64,000 nt of DNA from Armatimonadota bacterium (GTDB taxonomy: Bacteria; Armatimonadota; Fimbriimonadia; Fimbriimonadales; Fimbriimonadaceae): contig JAFDWT010000043.1 in the NCBI GenBank assembly GCA_018268335.1, positions 16,450-80,449 of the forward strand, written 5' to 3'. The translations under genes and the position numbers were made by a program. The notes below the pieces were generated by a model that was not told the DNA's origin, made no database searches, and was given only the letters and a program-made list of their open reading frames with translations. Positions 57,178-64,000 of this stretch are shown here, one piece after another; position 1 is the first letter of the stretch; each line of letters begins with the position of its first letter.

Positions 57178-58098
57178 ATGACCGTGGCCAGGCCGGGCGA
57201 GAACGCCGTGCGCCGCGCCGTGGCCGTCTCTTTGGCCTCGACGGTCATCGTCGTCGCCTTGAAGCTCGCCGCGGCGGCCGTCAGCCATAGCGTCAGTGTC
57301 CTTTCGGAAGGCCTGCAGTCGGTCGTGGACATTGTGATGTCCGCCGTGGCCCTGTGGACGATCCGACTAGCGAGCATCCCTCCCGACGAAGACCACCCCT
57401 ATGGGCATGGCCGGGCCGAGGTGATCTCCAGCGCGCTGCAGATGCTGGTCGTCATCGGCACCGCCTTTGTCATCGCCTGGCAGGCGACGCTGCGGCTGGC
57501 GAACCCGGTGCCTGTCCACCCCGACTGGGGCCTGGCGGCGATGGCGTATTCCGCGATCGCGAACACTTTGGTCGCCCGATATTGCCTGCGAGTAGCCAAA
57601 CAGCACGGCTCCGCCGCTCTTGAGGGCGAGGCCCAGCACCTCAACAGCGACACGTTTGCTTCCGTCGGTGTTCTGGCCGGACTCGCAGTCGTCAAGATCA
57701 CAGCTTGGCCGACGCTCGATCCGGTCATCGCGATCGTCTTCACGTCCCTCGGTGCCGTCTTTGCCGTGCGCCAACTGGTGCGGCTCACCCACCAATTGAT
57801 GGACGGCTCGCTCCCTCCGGGCGAGGTGGCCAAGGTGGAGGAGGCCTTGCACACCCACGTGCATGTGCGTGGGTTCCACAACTTGCGCACCCGCCAGACC
57901 GGCAATGTGCGGATCGTCACCCTGCATGTCCTGTTGGACGACGACCTCAGCTTTGTCGAAGCCCACGACCTGGCCGAGGACGTCGAGGCGGAGTTGCGGC
58001 AGGTGTTGGGCGGGGCACTCGTGACGGTGCACTACGAGCCGTACCTTGCCGAGTTGGAGCACCAGGCCCGGGAACATGCCCCTGGCGATGCCATGTAG
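57178..58098 (+). CDS. Cation diffusion facilitator family metal transporter
   Basis: A 306-residue CDF protein with about six helices and a C-terminal cytoplasmic domain rich in His (about 225-290). Metal-site residues are in SEGLQSVVDIV (Glu where many have Asp) and HLNSDTFASVG (His and Asp). The HPYGHGRAE motif between helices is typical. It exports Zn2+, Mn2+ or Fe2+ in exchange for protons; the metal is not determined. It ends nine bases before pepF. Confidence 0.93.
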   Translation: MTVARPGENAVRRAVAVSLASTVIVVALKLAAAAVSHSVSVLSEGLQSVVDIVMSAVALWTIRLASIPPDEDHPYGHGRAEVISSALQMLVVIGTAFVIAWQATLRLANPVPVHPDWGLAAMAYSAIANTLVARYCLRVAKQHGSAALEGEAQHLNSDTFASVGVLAGLAVVKITAWPTLDPVIAIVFTSLGAVFAVRQLVRLTHQLMDGSLPPGEVAKVEEALHTHVHVRGFHNLRTRQTGNVRIVTLHVLLDDDLSFVEAHDLAEDVEAELRQVLGGALVTVHYEPYLAELEHQAREHAPGDAM

Positions 58099-58107
58099 AA
58101 TCCATCC

Positions 58108-59919
58108 ATGAGCACCCCCGTCCAAGACGCCGCCGCCCACGGTGTGCGCTGGGATTTGTCCGCCCTCTTCGACAGCGTCAGCGACCCCCGCGTCCAAGCC
58201 TCCTGGGAAGACGCCCACCGGCGGGCCGACGCCTTTGTTGAGAAGTACCGGGGCAAGGTCGCCGAGCTGGACGCTCAGGGTCTGGCAGCGGCAATCCGAG
58301 AGGAAGAGCAGATCCAGAACGAAGCGGCCAAACCGATCATCTTTGCCCACTTGCTTTTCGCCGCCGACACCAGCGACCCGGCCATCGGCTCGTTCTTGCA
58401 AGAGCAGACGGAGAAGTCCAGTTCGCTGCGGGTCAAGATGATGTTCTTTGACCTGGAGCTGCAGAAGATCGAGCCAGGAGTGATGGACACTCTAAAGGCA
58501 GACCCGGCGCTAGCCACCTACCTGCACCACTTGGACGTCGTCCGCGCTTACACGCCGCACATGCTGAGCGAGGCCGAGGAGGTCTTGCTCGAAGAGTGCG
58601 CCAACGTCGGCTCGCGCGCCTGGGTGCGGCTGCACGACGAAGTGACGGCGAACCACGAGTACACCTATGTCGACCCTTCAACCGGCGCCAAAGAGACGCT
58701 GACCGAGCAGGAGGTCCTCGAACGGCTGCGCCACGCCGACAGGGCCGTCCGCGTCGCCGCCGCCGATGCCTTTTCGTCGGGCCTTGGCACGATGCAGCGG
58801 GTTATCACTTATGTCTACAACACCTTGCTCGCCGACAAGAAGCTCGAAGACAGGCTGCGCAAATTCGAAGCCGCCGAGGACAGCCGCCACATGTCCAACG
58901 AGCTGGACCGGCCGACAGTGGACATCGTCATGCGGCTCTGCCGCGAGCGGTCCGACCTGGTCGAGCGGTACTACAAAGTCAAAAGGGACATCCTCGGCCT
59001 GCCTGAGTTGACCCACGTCGACCGGTACGCCCCGCTGTTCGACACCAAGCAACAAGTGCCTTGGGAGCGCGCCCGGGAGATGGTCGTGGACGCGTTTGGC
59101 ACATTCCACCCCGACATGGCGGCCCGGGCCGACGAGTTCTTTGCCAAGAGTTGGATCGAGGCGGAGCCGCGAGCGGGCAAAACAGGTGGCGCCTTCTGCA
59201 GCTATCTGACACCCGACCTACACCCGGTCATCCTCATGACCTACCTCGGCAGCTTGGACAATGTCGAAACGCTGGCCCACGAACTCGGCCATGGCGTCCA
59301 TGCCTCTTTGAGCCGCGATCAGACGCCGTTCAATTATCACGGCACCCTGCCGCTGGCAGAGTTGGCCTCCATCTTCGGCGAGATGATCGTCTTTGAAAAG
59401 CTCACCGGGCAGGCCGACTCTCGGGACAAGCTCGCCCTCTATGCCGGCAAGATCGAAGGCATCTTCGCCAGCGTCCACCGGCAGGCGGCCATGTTCCGGT
59501 TCGAGCAGCGCTGCCACGCCAAGCGCCGGGCGGACGGGGAATTGACTTCCGAGGAGTTCGGAGCCATCTGGCAAGAGGAGATCCAGTCTATGTTCGGCGC
59601 AGGCGTCACCCTGGGCGAGCAGCACCGCGACTGGTGGATGTACGTGGGCCACTTCTTCCACACCCCGTTCTATGTGTACGCCTACTCTTTTGGCGAGCTG
59701 CTGACTTTGTCGGTATACGAGCTAGCCAAGAATGGTGGGCCGGAGTTTGCCACCAAGTATCTCGAGGTGTTGAAGCTCGGTGGCTCTAGGACTCCACACG
59801 AGCTGATGGGCGTCCTCGGCGTCGACTTGCGGTCCGAGGAGTTCTGGCAAGGCGGGTTTGCGGCGATCGACCGCCTAGTGACCACATTTGAAGGGCTATG
59901 GGCTGAAGTGAAGGGCTAG
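58108..59919 (+). CDS. pepF: Oligoendopeptidase F family M3 metallopeptidase
   Basis: A 603-residue zinc peptidase. The HExxH motif is HELGHGVH, followed by a Glu helix (PLAELASIFGEMIVFE). The C-terminal block WWMYVGHFFHTPFYVYAYSFGELL is the usual M3B substrate-binding region. No signal peptide is present, so it cuts short peptides in the cytoplasm. It starts nine bases after the CDF gene. Confidence 0.95.
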   Translation: MSTPVQDAAAHGVRWDLSALFDSVSDPRVQASWEDAHRRADAFVEKYRGKVAELDAQGLAAAIREEEQIQNEAAKPIIFAHLLFAADTSDPAIGSFLQEQTEKSSSLRVKMMFFDLELQKIEPGVMDTLKADPALATYLHHLDVVRAYTPHMLSEAEEVLLEECANVGSRAWVRLHDEVTANHEYTYVDPSTGAKETLTEQEVLERLRHADRAVRVAAADAFSSGLGTMQRVITYVYNTLLADKKLEDRLRKFEAAEDSRHMSNELDRPTVDIVMRLCRERSDLVERYYKVKRDILGLPELTHVDRYAPLFDTKQQVPWERAREMVVDAFGTFHPDMAARADEFFAKSWIEAEPRAGKTGGAFCSYLTPDLHPVILMTYLGSLDNVETLAHELGHGVHASLSRDQTPFNYHGTLPLAELASIFGEMIVFEKLTGQADSRDKLALYAGKIEGIFASVHRQAAMFRFEQRCHAKRRADGELTSEEFGAIWQEEIQSMFGAGVTLGEQHRDWWMYVGHFFHTPFYVYAYSFGELLTLSVYELAKNGGPEFATKYLEVLKLGGSRTPHELMGVLGVDLRSEEFWQGGFAAIDRLVTTFEGLWAEVKG

Positions 59920-59984
59920 GTTCGGGTCTGGGGTCTGGGCTTCCGAACCCAGTACCCCAAGCACGCTCCCCGGCGACCGCCAAT

Positions 59985-60016
59985 ATATCGGAACTCTATA
60001 TGTAGATTTCCGATAT
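59985..60016. promoter_or_regulatory. PadR-type operator upstream of padR
   Basis: ATATCGGAA (59985-59993) and TTCCGATAT (60008-60016) form a perfect 9-bp dyad spaced by 14 bases. It is 22 bp before the padR start, as expected for autorepression. The spacer also contains CTATATGTAG, which is partly symmetric. Confidence 0.72.
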
Positions 60017-60038
60017 TAGGAAGTACGATCGCCGGACC

Positions 60039-60395
60039 ATGGACAACAGCGCACCGCCTCGCCGCAACCAGAACAACTCGGGAGTCATTGACTGGGGGAC
60101 GCTTGTCCTCGCTGTCCTGACCGAAGGGGCATGCCACGGCTACGAGATCGCTCGCCAGGTCGAGCGCCGAGCTGGCGACGACCTGACTCTGGCCCACGGG
60201 ACACTCTATCCCGTCCTCCATCAACTGGAGCGCGACGGCTATATCGCCAGTGCCTGGGAGGGTGAGCCCGGCGAGCGTCGTCGGCGCACTTACCAGATCA
60301 CACCGACCGGTTCGGGCGAACTCCAGGCCCGGATGCGCCGATGGCGCGCTGTGAACCGCGTGCTCGGCCCTCTGGCGGCGGAGGGCGACTCGTGA
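60039..60395 (+). CDS. PadR-family transcription regulator
   Basis: A 118-residue winged-helix repressor (VLAVLTEGACHGYEIARQVE, LAHGTLYPVLHQLERDGYI, RRRTYQITPTGSGEL). The 9-bp dyad just upstream is a likely operator for autorepression. The next gene overlaps its stop by four bases and is a membrane protein of the kind that often accompanies PadR genes. Confidence 0.94.
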   Translation: MDNSAPPRRNQNNSGVIDWGTLVLAVLTEGACHGYEIARQVERRAGDDLTLAHGTLYPVLHQLERDGYIASAWEGEPGERRRRTYQITPTGSGELQARMRRWRAVNRVLGPLAAEGDS

Positions 60396-61147
60396 ACGGC
60401 CCCTTCGACGACTACTTGTCGGCCCTGAGCCAGCCGCTGGTCGGCGTCCTGCCGGGCCCCCTCGTCCGTCGGATCGAAGACGAGGCCCAGAGCCACCTGG
60501 AGGCCATCCAAGAGTCGCTTGAGTTCGGAGGAATGCCTTCCGACGAAGCCGTCCGCGTCGCCATGACCACATTTGGCGATCCCGGTGTCGTCGCCAAGCA
60601 GCACCTGGCCGTCTACCTGGCCGGATCCCGCCGAGGCACTTGGCTGGCTCGCCTGGGTTGGCGCAACGCCTCGACCTTTGTCGCCGTGGGCCAGGCTTCG
60701 TTCCTTGCCTTGGCTCTCGTCACCTTGCGCGTCGTGTGGCCTTCCGAATCCCCCATCTCAGCGGGCGTTGGACGCGCTGTGTTGCACATGAAGGCGCCGT
60801 TCTCGTTCACGCTGGCCGACGGACACCCGACGTCCGTCGCCCTCTTGGCCTTGATGGCCCTGGCACCTTTCCTGATCGGGGCAGTCGTCGGTCGTCTGTC
60901 CCCCTATGACGCCGCATCGACGATCATGGTCTGCTGCCTGGGGGCCTCGGCGGTCACGACCCTTGTCGGCTTCCAAACCTGGCCGAACCCCGAACCCTTG
61001 ATCCTGGCGCTGACCCAGGCTGTGTATTGGGGGCCCTGCGGCGCGATTGTCGCCCACCTCGTGTCGCGACTGCATTGGCGGAGGTCGTCCGCTTCCCACC
61101 GCCTCAAAGAGCCAGATTCAAAGCCTGTACCGACTTCGCCCGCCTAG
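60392..61147 (+). CDS. Membrane protein with HAAS-like N-terminal domain, partner of PadR
   Basis: A 251-residue protein. Residues 1-65 resemble the HAAS/permease-prefix domain ([48 protein letters not shown]). Four membrane helices follow (about 85-105, 140-165, 180-200 and 210-235). Such genes occur beside padR and probably signal to or are controlled by it. It starts at GTG overlapping the padR stop (GTGA). Confidence 0.78.
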   Translation: MNGPFDDYLSALSQPLVGVLPGPLVRRIEDEAQSHLEAIQESLEFGGMPSDEAVRVAMTTFGDPGVVAKQHLAVYLAGSRRGTWLARLGWRNASTFVAVGQASFLALALVTLRVVWPSESPISAGVGRAVLHMKAPFSFTLADGHPTSVALLALMALAPFLIGAVVGRLSPYDAASTIMVCCLGASAVTTLVGFQTWPNPEPLILALTQAVYWGPCGAIVAHLVSRLHWRRSSASHRLKEPDSKPVPTSPA

Positions 61148-61161
61148 ACCCGGAGACCACC

Positions 61162-61998
61162 ATGAGACGCGCTTTCACCCTGATCGAACTCCTCGTCGTC
61201 ATCACGATCATCGCCATTCTCGCGGCCATCCTCTTCCCTGTCTTTGCCCAAGCAAAGAGAGCGGCGAAGTCAGCGGTCTGCATTTCTAACACGAAGCAGA
61301 TGGCGCTGGCCTACGTTCTGTACACCCAAGACTACGACGACGTGACAGTGCCGATGTACTACTACGACGGCGACAACTCGGACACGTCGGACTACCAAGG
61401 GTGGTTCTCACGCTTCTCTGCCACGGACTACACGGACGATCCCAAGAAGGGCCTGCTTTATCCCTACATGCGGACGACTAGCGTCGCCGACTGCCCAGAC
61501 GGCGCGCAACTCGTCGGCCTCACGGGGAGCGCCTATGGCATGAACTCCTGGCTGGTCAGCGACTTCGAATTGCCCAACGACCCCTATGGCGTTGTGAACC
61601 TCATGGGTATTCCCTATGGCAAGATCGAGGAGCCGGCGGACACGGTCGCATTCGGCGACAGCGCGCAATTTGGTTTCTGGGACAAGCAGCTCTATCGTTA
61701 CGACTGGCTGACCCCTCCCGGCGCCGGCTCGCCGCCGGGCCAGCAGGGTCGGCACGGTGACTTTCGGGCCAACTTCGCTTGGACGGACGGTCACTCCAAG
61801 TCCATGCGACTCACCCGCTACGCCACCCTGCCCTCGTGGCTTGCCGACCAAGGTGTGACTCTGGCCGACTTCGACCGCAATAACCTGGGCGGACTCACCT
61901 ACAAGGGAATGCCTGTGGTCGAAAGCTGGAGCGACCCTCTGTACTTGCCGTCGATCTATTACTTCCTCGACCAGAAAGTGCATGTAGGAGGATCGTGA
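61162..61998 (+). CDS. DUF1559-type prepilin-like exported protein
   Basis: A 278-residue protein starting with a prepilin signal ([21 protein letters not shown]) and carrying near its end [16 protein letters not shown], an H-x10-DG motif of the DUF1559 group. This group is common in Planctomycetes, Lentisphaerae and Armatimonadetes. The cleavage residue before Phe is Ala rather than Gly, which is a common variation in this family. The ATG at 61162 sets the short leader. It is not linked to the pilus locus and its role is unknown. The following small gene overlaps its stop. Confidence 0.9.
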   Translation: MRRAFTLIELLVVITIIAILAAILFPVFAQAKRAAKSAVCISNTKQMALAYVLYTQDYDDVTVPMYYYDGDNSDTSDYQGWFSRFSATDYTDDPKKGLLYPYMRTTSVADCPDGAQLVGLTGSAYGMNSWLVSDFELPNDPYGVVNLMGIPYGKIEEPADTVAFGDSAQFGFWDKQLYRYDWLTPPGAGSPPGQQGRHGDFRANFAWTDGHSKSMRLTRYATLPSWLADQGVTLADFDRNNLGGLTYKGMPVVESWSDPLYLPSIYYFLDQKVHVGGS

Positions 61999-62195
61999 GC
62001 CAGGCCGTCTGGAGGCGACCAATGCGCCCTTGGTGGGCGGTCGCATTCACCATGGCAGGCTTGGCAGTCATCGCGGGCGTGTTCCTCCTGCTCTTTCGCG
62101 ACCCGCCACGGGCCAAACGGCTGAACGACATGCCCCTCGCTGAACGCAAGGCGTATTTCGAGTCGCTCCGCGACACACGGGCCGTCAAGCGCTGA
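61995..62195 (+). CDS. Small membrane protein
   Basis: A 66-residue protein with one membrane helix (about 14-34) and a basic C-terminal tail. It starts at GTG overlapping the preceding stop codon and so is co-translated with the DUF1559 gene. No motif is recognised. It ends one base before the convergent ruvB stop. Confidence 0.6.
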   Translation: MSQAVWRRPMRPWWAVAFTMAGLAVIAGVFLLLFRDPPRAKRLNDMPLAERKAYFESLRDTRAVKR

Positions 62196-62196
62196 G

Positions 62197-63222
62197 CTAG
62201 AGGTCGAGCCTGCCGTCGGTTTCGGCCTTGAGCTTGAGCCCCAGGTGCGAGGCTGCTGCCGGAGTGGCCGTGCGGCCGCGTGGCGTCCGGGCAAGGAGGC
62301 CGCGTTGCAGGAGATAGGGCTCGACGACGTCTTCCAGCGTCCCCGAGTCCTCGCCGAGGGTCGCGGCGATGGTCTCCAGACCGACCGGGCCGCCGCCGTG
62401 TGTCCCCACGATGGCGTAGAGATAGGCGCGGTCGAGGCGGTCGAGCCCTCTCTCGTCGATCTCGAGGGCTCCGAGAGCCTTGACCACCACCGGCAAGCCA
62501 ATGGCGTCGAGCCCATCGACAGTGGCGAAGTCCCTGACGCGGCGCAACAGTCGATTGGCGATGCGCGGCGTGCCGCGCGAGCGGCGGGCGATCTCCCGGG
62601 CACCGGCGTCGTCCATCACGTAACCGAGGAGCCGCGAAGAGCGGGTGACGATCTGGAAAAGCGCCGCCTCGTCATAGAAATCGAAGTGAAAGACGATGCC
62701 GAACCGGTCGCGAAGCGGGCCGGTCAGGAGGCCCTGTCTGGTCGTCGCCCCGACGACCGTGACGGGCGGCACTTCGAGCCGGATGCTTCGGGCGGCTGGG
62801 CCCTTGCCGATCAGGATGTCCACCCGGCGGTCTTCCATGGCGGGATAGAGAATCTCCTCGACCGGACGCGGCAGGCGGTGGATTTCGTCGATGAAAAGGA
62901 CGGCCCCTGGTTCAAGGTTCGTCAAAATGCCGACCAGATCGCCCGGCACTTGCAACGTCGGGCCGCTGGTGACGTGGGCGGTCGTCTGCATCTCGTTGGC
63001 CACGATGTGGGCCAGAGTCGTCTTTCCCAACCCAGGAGGACCGTAAAGAAGCAGGTGGTCCAAACACTCCCTGCGCTTCTGCGCTGCGTCTAGGAAAACG
63101 CTCAGATTCGCCTTGAGCGAATCTTGCCCGATGAACTCACGGAGCAAACGGGGGCGCAAGGAGACTTCGGCACCGGCCTCGGGCGGGTGAAGGTTGGGAT
63201 CCAGTTCGTCGTGGCCGCTCAT
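62197..63222 (-). CDS. ruvB: Holliday junction branch-migration ATPase RuvB
   Basis: A 341-residue AAA+ motor. It opens with [17 protein letters not shown] and has Walker [10 protein letters not shown], Walker [10 protein letters not shown] and a RuvB C-terminal winged helix with [17 protein letters not shown]. The start ATG overlaps the ruvA stop by four bases, so the two are translated together. Confidence 0.97.
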   Translation of the reverse strand: MSGHDELDPNLHPPEAGAEVSLRPRLLREFIGQDSLKANLSVFLDAAQKRRECLDHLLLYGPPGLGKTTLAHIVANEMQTTAHVTSGPTLQVPGDLVGILTNLEPGAVLFIDEIHRLPRPVEEILYPAMEDRRVDILIGKGPAARSIRLEVPPVTVVGATTRQGLLTGPLRDRFGIVFHFDFYDEAALFQIVTRSSRLLGYVMDDAGAREIARRSRGTPRIANRLLRRVRDFATVDGLDAIGLPVVVKALGALEIDERGLDRLDRAYLYAIVGTHGGGPVGLETIAATLGEDSGTLEDVVEPYLLQRGLLARTPRGRTATPAAASHLGLKLKAETDGRLDL

Positions 63223-63821
63223 CGGACGAGCACCCTCAGCGCGGCGCGGATGCGCTCTTCGACGGTGTGGCTGGTGTCTGAGTCGGCAGCGGCGGCCTCA
63301 GCCTTGTTGCGCGGGTAGCCCAGTGCCAAGAGAGCCGAAACCACTTCGTCCTCGGGCTCGGCAGCAGCTTTGCGCGGAGCGACAGCCGCCACGCCGCGGG
63401 CTTTGAGCTCCAACCCGATCTCCAGCACCTTGTCTTTGAGCGTCACGGCGATCCGCTCGGCCAAACGAGGGCCGACACCAGGGGCCTTCACCAGGGATTT
63501 GTGGTCCTGGAAGGCGATAGCGTCTCGGACCCCTGAAGCCCCCAAGGTGCCGATCAGCGCCAAGCTGGTCTTCGAGCCGCAGCCTTGGACGTCACGGAGC
63601 AGGTCGAAGAGCGCGCGATCCTCTGCCGCCGAGAAGCCGTACAGGGAGATGTCGTCCTCACGGACGATTTGGCGGACGAACAGATTGACCTCTGCCCCCG
63701 CGATACCGAACTCGACAAGCGTCGTCTCGGGGACTTGAACCTCGTAGCCCACGCCGCCGACATCGACCACAAGACGTCCGCCGCCGACCTCCCAGACCGT
63801 CCCCCGAAGCCGCGCGATCAC
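63219..63821 (-). CDS. ruvA: Holliday junction DNA-binding protein RuvA
   Basis: A 200-residue RuvA with the OB-fold start [13 protein letters not shown], the helix-hairpin-helix region (GAS...[28 protein letters not shown]) and a small C-terminal domain ([20 protein letters not shown]) that touches RuvB. It holds the junction while RuvB pumps. It precedes ruvB in the same operon. Confidence 0.96.
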   Translation of the reverse strand: MIARLRGTVWEVGGGRLVVDVGGVGYEVQVPETTLVEFGIAGAEVNLFVRQIVREDDISLYGFSAAEDRALFDLLRDVQGCGSKTSLALIGTLGASGVRDAIAFQDHKSLVKAPGVGPRLAERIAVTLKDKVLEIGLELKARGVAAVAPRKAAAEPEDEVVSALLALGYPRNKAEAAAADSDTSHTVEERIRAALRVLVR

Positions 63822-63873
63822 GGGTGTATGTTATCCTATGTCTACTGCCTGTGACTAGGGGCTCCCGGAGGCA

Positions 63874-63903
63874 GCACTGGAACCGCTTCGCTCTATCCAG
63901 TGC
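63874..63903 (-). terminator. Hairpin between the hydrolase fragment and ruvA
   Basis: GCACTGGA (63874-63881) and TCCAGTGC (63896-63903) pair perfectly over 8 bp with a 14-base loop, seven bases after the stop of the upstream minus-strand gene. There is no T-tract, so terminator function is uncertain. Confidence 0.4.
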
Positions 63904-63910
63904 CACCCGC

Positions 63911-64000
63911 TCAGAGCGTGTGTTTCAACAGCCAATTCGGCAAGTCCGACTCCATGTACGCCTTGTCCCACGAGTTGTGGCCGATGCCGGGATACATCGT
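63911..64000 (-). CDS. Alpha/beta-hydrolase-like C-terminus (partial)
   Basis: The last 29 codons of a minus-strand gene that begins beyond the window. The peptide GIGHNSWDKAYMESDLPNWL ends the chain with a short tail. GHNSWD with a final WLL segment is typical of phospholipase/carboxylesterase-like alpha/beta-hydrolases, where the His is catalytic. Only the C-terminus is seen. Confidence 0.6.
   Translation of the reverse strand, partial: TMYPGIGHNSWDKAYMESDLPNWLLKHTL

Noticed and set aside
1-64000. CRISPR arrays, prophage or integrative element
   Set aside because: I found no spaced direct repeats, integrase, phage structural genes or attachment-site duplication around the tRNA-Leu gene.

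Overview
The window is about 64 kb of GC-rich, gene-dense bacterial chromosome. I see no plasmid, prophage or CRISPR signature. The host looks diderm: there is a type IV pilus secretin, a beta-barrel porin-like protein and exported cytochromes. A DUF1559-type prepilin ending in an H-x10-DG motif, a PilM-PilN fusion and tandem secreted paralogues fit Armatimonadota (Fimbriimonadia-like) or the Planctomycetes-like lineages. The phylum is an inference; I have no 16S sequence to test it.

Layout. 1-8131: housekeeping (hslU 3' part, a GAF-like histidine kinase, pyruvate kinase, two small envelope proteins, a thioredoxin-fold peroxiredoxin, a GH20-like glycosidase, comM). 8132-18935: a surface/accessory block with two tandem secreted paralogues that each end at a strong hairpin, a subtilisin-like protease with Ig-like repeats, a TMTC-like membrane/TPR protein and a STAND NTPase with no visible effector. 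18936-31502: one type IV pilus locus (pilB, pilC, three major-pilin-like genes, PilX/PilV/PilW-like minor pilins, a pilM-pilN fusion, pilO, pilQ, a PilP/GspC-like gene).

31639-52558: a nitrate-respiration and molybdenum-cofactor island. It holds two Crp/Fnr regulators, two NarK-type transporters, an NnrS-like protein, moaA, a moaC-moaB fusion, moeA, moaD, a moaE-moeB-rhodanese triple fusion, a TauE/SafE exporter, a porin-like protein, mobA, and a seven-gene minus-strand operon. That operon encodes a type II molybdopterin oxidoreductase, a four-cluster ferredoxin subunit, a cytochrome c/NarI-like fusion, a Rieske protein, cytochrome b, NarK and a mono-haem protein. Four palindromes of the form ATGA-N6-TCAT lie next to these transcription units and probably mark one Crp/Fnr-type regulon. 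A 327-bp MITE-like element sits exactly at the stop codon of the last gene of the respiratory operon.

52569-64000: housekeeping again (AhpD-like protein, tRNA-Leu, DUF2087, rpmG, rpmF, DUF4139, recN, CDF transporter, pepF, a padR/HAAS pair with its own operator, a DUF1559 prepilin, ruvBA, and the C-terminus of an alpha/beta-hydrolase).

How it fits together: the molybdenum-cofactor genes supply the molybdoenzyme, NarK proteins move nitrate/nitrite, and quinol electrons would reach the enzyme through the NarI-like subunit and/or the Rieske/cytochrome b pair. The Crp/Fnr proteins would switch all of this together. This Rieske/cytochrome-b-linked molybdoenzyme operon is the most interesting system in the window.
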